Notes under the pieces: generated by a model
Seen by the model: the letters and a program-made list of their open reading frames with translations, nothing else
What the model was told of the DNA's origin: nothing
The model's database searches: none
Shown here: in pieces, positions 62,935-64,000 of the stretch
Numbering within the stretch: position 1 is the first letter of the stretch
Layout: each line of letters begins with the position of its first letter
Translations under genes and position numbers: made by a program
NCBI RefSeq assembly: GCF_023736155.1
Contig: NZ_JAMLJJ010000001.1
Location: 682,001-746,000 of the forward strand
DNA length: 64,000 bases
Reading direction: 5' to 3'
Origin: Larsenimonas salina
GTDB taxonomy: Bacteria > Pseudomonadota > Gammaproteobacteria > Pseudomonadales > Halomonadaceae

Positions 62935-64000
62935 TCAGCGCGCATCCTGATCGATCTTGGAGGAAGAGGAGTACATGGGGCTTTCTTTATACTGAGTAAA
63001 CAGGTAGCGCAATACTACCATGAGCACCGCCGCGACCGGCAACGCCAGCAGGACGCCGACAAACCCGAACAACTGCCCACCGGCCATGACCGCAAAGATC
63101 ACCACCACCGGATGCAGCCCGATGCGATCACCAAGCAAAAGCGGCTGGAACACCATGCCTTCAAGCAGCTGCCCAACCACGAACACCCCCCCGACACCGA
63201 GAAGCGGCAGCCAGTCCTGAAACTGGAAAAACGCTACCAGCTCGGCAATCGCCACCCCAACGATCACGCCAAGATACGGCACAATACTTGCCATACCGGC
63301 AATGATCCCGATGAGAAAACCGAACTTGACCCCCAAAAGCGTCAGCCCGATGGCGTAAACAATGCCGAGCCCAAGCATCACCAGAAGCTGGCCGCGCATG
63401 AACGCCCCAAGCACCTCATCGCACTCACGCGCAAGCCGGGTGACGGTAGATACCCAATCGCGGGGAATCGCATCCTTGATCTTGGCCTTCATGCGATCCC
63501 AGTCCAGCAGCAGATAGAAGGTCACGACCGGAATGATCGCAAGGTTGCCGATCAAAAACGCCAGCGCGAGCCCCGAACGCGACAGCTGAGTCAAAAACTG
63601 GGTGGCAATGGAGCCGGTTTCCTTCCAGTGCCCGGTCACGATATTTCTGAGCTGATCGAAATCGGCGGAAAAATCCGACCCCGTCCAGGACTGGATCGTG
63701 GGCATGACCACCTGCTGCACCCAGTTCAAAATAGCCGGAAGCGCCTCAACGAACTGAATCAACTGCCGCCAGAGCACCGGCAATACGATAATGGTCAACC
63801 CGATGACCGTGATCGACAAGAGAGAAAACACCACCGTCACCGCCAAACGCCGGGATAGCCCACGCGCCTCGAGCCGATCCGCCAGCGGGTCGCCCAAATA
63901 CGCAAGGATCGTGCCGACAAAAAACGGCATCAAGATCGGCGTCAAATGTGAAAACAACCACAGTCCGGCAAGTGCCCCGCCAATCCCCCACCAAAATCGC
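62935..64000 (-). CDS. perM: AI-2E/PerM-family membrane protein, N-terminus beyond right edge
   Basis: A polytopic protein of at least 354 residues from the right edge. The frame stays open to the edge without a clear start: residues RFWWGIGGALAGLWLFSHL come before the first usable codon at 63957 (TTG), so the gene is cut. Family motifs are PFFVGTILAYLGDPLADRLE, the charged middle domain, and GIIAGMASIVPYLGVIVG and FVGVLLALPVAAVLMV near the end. The function of PerM is not settled; relatives include AI-2 exporters and Na+/H+ antiporters. It is directly upstream of hda. Confidence 0.88.
   Translation of the reverse strand, partial: RFWWGIGGALAGLWLFSHLTPILMPFFVGTILAYLGDPLADRLEARGLSRRLAVTVVFSLLSITVIGLTIIVLPVLWRQLIQFVEALPAILNWVQQVVMPTIQSWTGSDFSADFDQLRNIVTGHWKETGSIATQFLTQLSRSGLALAFLIGNLAIIPVVTFYLLLDWDRMKAKIKDAIPRDWVSTVTRLARECDEVLGAFMRGQLLVMLGLGIVYAIGLTLLGVKFGFLIGIIAGMASIVPYLGVIVGVAIAELVAFFQFQDWLPLLGVGGVFVVGQLLEGMVFQPLLLGDRIGLHPVVVIFAVMAGGQLFGFVGVLLALPVAAVLMVVLRYLFTQYKESPMYSSSSKIDQDAR

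Noticed and set aside
62932-63858. A 308-codon open frame on the plus strand opposite perM
   Set aside because: Low-complexity His/Arg/Pro-rich translation typical of an antisense shadow. perM is clearly the real gene.

Overview
The window looks like a chromosomal segment of a GC-rich gammaproteobacterium. The best guess is Halomonadaceae (Halomonas, Kushneria or Chromohalobacter-like) or a close relative. Reasons are the MvaT-type H-NS protein, the glycerol and araFGH gene sets, the Hda/PerM pair, high GC with strong translational coupling, and the pseudomonad-like CobN plus ChlI/ChlD cobalamin arrangement. No 16S or other decisive marker is present, so this is inference.

Layout. (1) 1-5236, minus strand: lower-ligand and nucleotide-loop half of cobalamin synthesis, transcribed cobT-cobS-cobU-cobC-cbiB-cobD-bluB, with bluB running off the left edge. 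(2) 5307-18344, plus strand: a consensus-like promoter, a cobalamin riboswitch, a possible 18-codon leader ORF, then fourteen tightly coupled corrin-ring genes (ChlI/ChlD-type chelatase subunit, cobO, cobB, cbiD, cobK, cbiX, cobH, cobL, cobI, cbiG, cobJ, cobM, cobW), closed by a terminator. (3) 18470-20619: flagellar fliD-fliS-fliT, lying inside the cobalamin locus. (4) 20702-25980: cobN and cobQ. The locus encodes both an early-type chelatase (CbiX, with CbiD and CbiG) and a late-type one (CobN), an unusual mixture.

(5) 25982-38326, minus strand: a Wzx/Wzy-type exopolysaccharide operon (wza, wzc, phosphoglycosyltransferase, two GT4, flippase, two GT2, EpsG-like polymerase) with an AT-rich centre. 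Upstream of it lie mvaT and a yrbL-like gene. Hairpins between wza/wzc and wzc/glycosyltransferase genes may grade expression. (6) 38416-41870, minus strand: molybdenum cofactor operon mobA, a MobB-MoaC-MoaD triple fusion, moaE, moaA. (7) 41974-45730: an XRE-cupin regulator, upp, an apt-gpt-ung operon and riboflavin synthase.

(8) 45834-49067, plus strand: promoter, SAM-II-like riboswitch, UUCG terminator, then metN-metI-metQ and free methionine sulfoxide reductase: a methionine uptake and repair unit with visible SAM-responsive logic. (9) 49127-51238, minus strand: a lone phage-tailspike-like beta-helix protein beside two identical tRNA-Val(GAC) genes. (10) 51317-56147: glycerol regulon (glpK-glpF minus; glpR, glpD plus) with two good GlpR operators. 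(11) 56230-58238: fumC and a YjbQ-family gene. (12) 58313-61912, minus strand: araF-araG-araH sugar importer. (13) 62232-64000, minus strand: perM (cut by the right edge) and hda.

No rRNA, CRISPR array, insertion sequence or integrase gene was recognised.
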